A stretch of 64,000 bases of DNA from Microbacterium esteraromaticum (GTDB lineage Bacteria; Actinomycetota; Actinomycetes; Actinomycetales; Microbacteriaceae), in the NCBI RefSeq assembly GCF_014084045.1, contig NZ_CP043732.1:2728001-2792000 (forward strand), given 5' to 3'. This document shows positions 63,138-64,000 of the stretch, one piece after another. The position numbers were made by a program, and so were the translations under genes. Numbering within the stretch: position 1 is the first letter of the stretch; every line of letters begins with the position of its first letter. The notes beneath the pieces are model-generated. The model did no database searches and was not told the DNA's origin. It saw only the letters and a program-made list of their open reading frames with translations.

Positions 63138-64000
63138 ATGGCTACCTTTGGCACGCTCTCCGATCGGCTCACCGAGACCTTCCGCAACCTGCGCACGAAG
63201 GGCAAGCTGACGCCCGCCGATGTCGACGGCACCGTCCGCGAGATCCGCCGCGCCCTGCTCGACGCGGACGTCGCCCTGCAGGTCGTGAAGGACTTCACCG
63301 GCAAGGTGCGCGAGCGCGCACTCGGCGACGAGGTGAACAAGGCGCTGAACCCGGCGCAGCAGGTCGTGCAGATCGTCAATGAAGAGCTCATCGCGATCCT
63401 CGGCGGCGAGCAGCGTCGCCTCGAGTTCGCCAAGACCCCGCCCACGGTCATCATGCTCGCGGGCCTTCAGGGCTCGGGCAAGACCACGTTCGCGGGCAAG
63501 CTGGCCAAGCAGCTCGAGGGCGAAGGGCACACGCCGCTGCTCGTCGCCGCCGACCTGCAGCGCCCGAACGCGGTGAACCAGCTGCAGGTCGTCGCCGAGC
63601 GTGCCGGAGCCACGATCTACGCTCCCGAGCCCGGCAACGGCGTCGGCGACCCGATCCGCGTCTCCAAGGACGGCGTCGACTACGCGCGCCGCCACCAGCA
63701 CGACGTCGTCATCATCGACACCGCGGGACGCCTCGGTGTCGACGCCGAGTTGATGAAGCAGGCATCTGACATCCGCAAGGCGACCAGCCCCGACGAGGTG
63801 CTGTTCGTCATCGACGCGATGATCGGTCAGGATGCGGTGAACACCGCGAAGGCCTTCCAGGAGGGCGTCGACTTCACCGGAGTGGTCCTGTCGAAGCTCG
63901 ACGGCGACGCCCGCGGTGGTGCAGCGCTGTCGGTGGCGTCCGTCACCGGACGTCCGATCATCTTCGCGTCCACGGGCGAGAACCTCGAGGACCTCGAGTC
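63138..64000 (+). CDS. ffh: Signal recognition particle protein Ffh (N-terminal part)
   Basis: SRP54-type GTPase that targets membrane proteins with FtsY. The window ends inside the gene; about 287 residues are present, the N domain (FGTLSDRLTETFRNLRTKGK) and most of the G domain: MLAGLQGSGKTTFAGKLAKQ, VAADLQRPNAVNQL, VIIDTAGRLGVDAELM, LSKLDGDARGGAALSV. The methionine-rich M domain lies beyond the edge. GGAGG precedes ATG 63138. Confidence 0.97.
   Translation, partial: MATFGTLSDRLTETFRNLRTKGKLTPADVDGTVREIRRALLDADVALQVVKDFTGKVRERALGDEVNKALNPAQQVVQIVNEELIAILGGEQRRLEFAKTPPTVIMLAGLQGSGKTTFAGKLAKQLEGEGHTPLLVAADLQRPNAVNQLQVVAERAGATIYAPEPGNGVGDPIRVSKDGVDYARRHQHDVVIIDTAGRLGVDAELMKQASDIRKATSPDEVLFVIDAMIGQDAVNTAKAFQEGVDFTGVVLSKLDGDARGGAALSVASVTGRPIIFASTGENLEDLE

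Overview
This window is chromosomal DNA from a high-GC actinobacterium. It is most like Microbacterium or a close relative in the Microbacteriaceae. That placement rests on codon and GC usage, the coaD-DUF177-rpmF-rnc-mutM / smc-ftsY / ffh block, the neighbouring leuCD and murA-plsC-gpsA-ddl-thiL genes, and the many GTG/TTG starts and short-leader promoters. It is inference; no database was searched. I saw no rRNA, CRISPR array, integrase, transposase or replication origin.

Layout. 0-10 kb: the tail of a DHA2-type efflux pump, leuB and ilvE (branched-chain amino acids), an orphan AbiEi-like/DUF559-like gene bracketed by two copies of a palindromic intergenic element, then a coupled run of FAH-family hydrolase, MFS transporter, methyltransferase, gltX and a ThrE-type exporter. 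10-18 kb: tRNA-Gln and a coupled operon of two large FtsX-like permeases, two ABC ATPases and a pirin. 18-30 kb: AhpD-like protein and small acetyltransferase, msrA, an amino-acid permease, an Lrp regulator divergent from a methionine gamma-lyase-like enzyme, pepN, two identical tRNA-Glu genes bracketing a flavin monooxygenase, a broken SDR gene, and an ArsR-MFS pair. 30-33 kb: ECF sigma factor coupled to a DUF4349 membrane protein; terC behind a structured leader resembling the yybP-ykoY (Mn2+) riboswitch.

33-47 kb is mostly housekeeping: leuCD behind a leucine-codon leader peptide, murA, plsC, gpsA, ddl, DUF3515 lipoprotein, thiL, rsmD, a frameshifted recG, coaD, DUF177, rpmF, rnc and mutM. 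47.3-54.3 kb is a block of minus-strand accessory genes (MFS pump, acetyltransferases, ABC transporter, and a promoter-driven small-peptide operon) lying between mutM and smc, genes that are usually close together. 54.5-64 kb: smc, ftsY, a DUF2004 protein, lipA/lipB, a TetR regulator, a membrane protein-sigma factor pair and the start of ffh (SRP GTPase).

Most notable observations: the leuCD leader peptide with three consecutive CTT codons; a 32-codon ORF with the best promoter and Shine-Dalgarno in the window ahead of two paralogous double-GNAT genes; three or four degraded genes (recG, SDR, an alpha/beta-hydrolase remnant, and a run-on gpsA overlapping ddl by 95 nt); and gene-sized segments bracketed by direct repeats.
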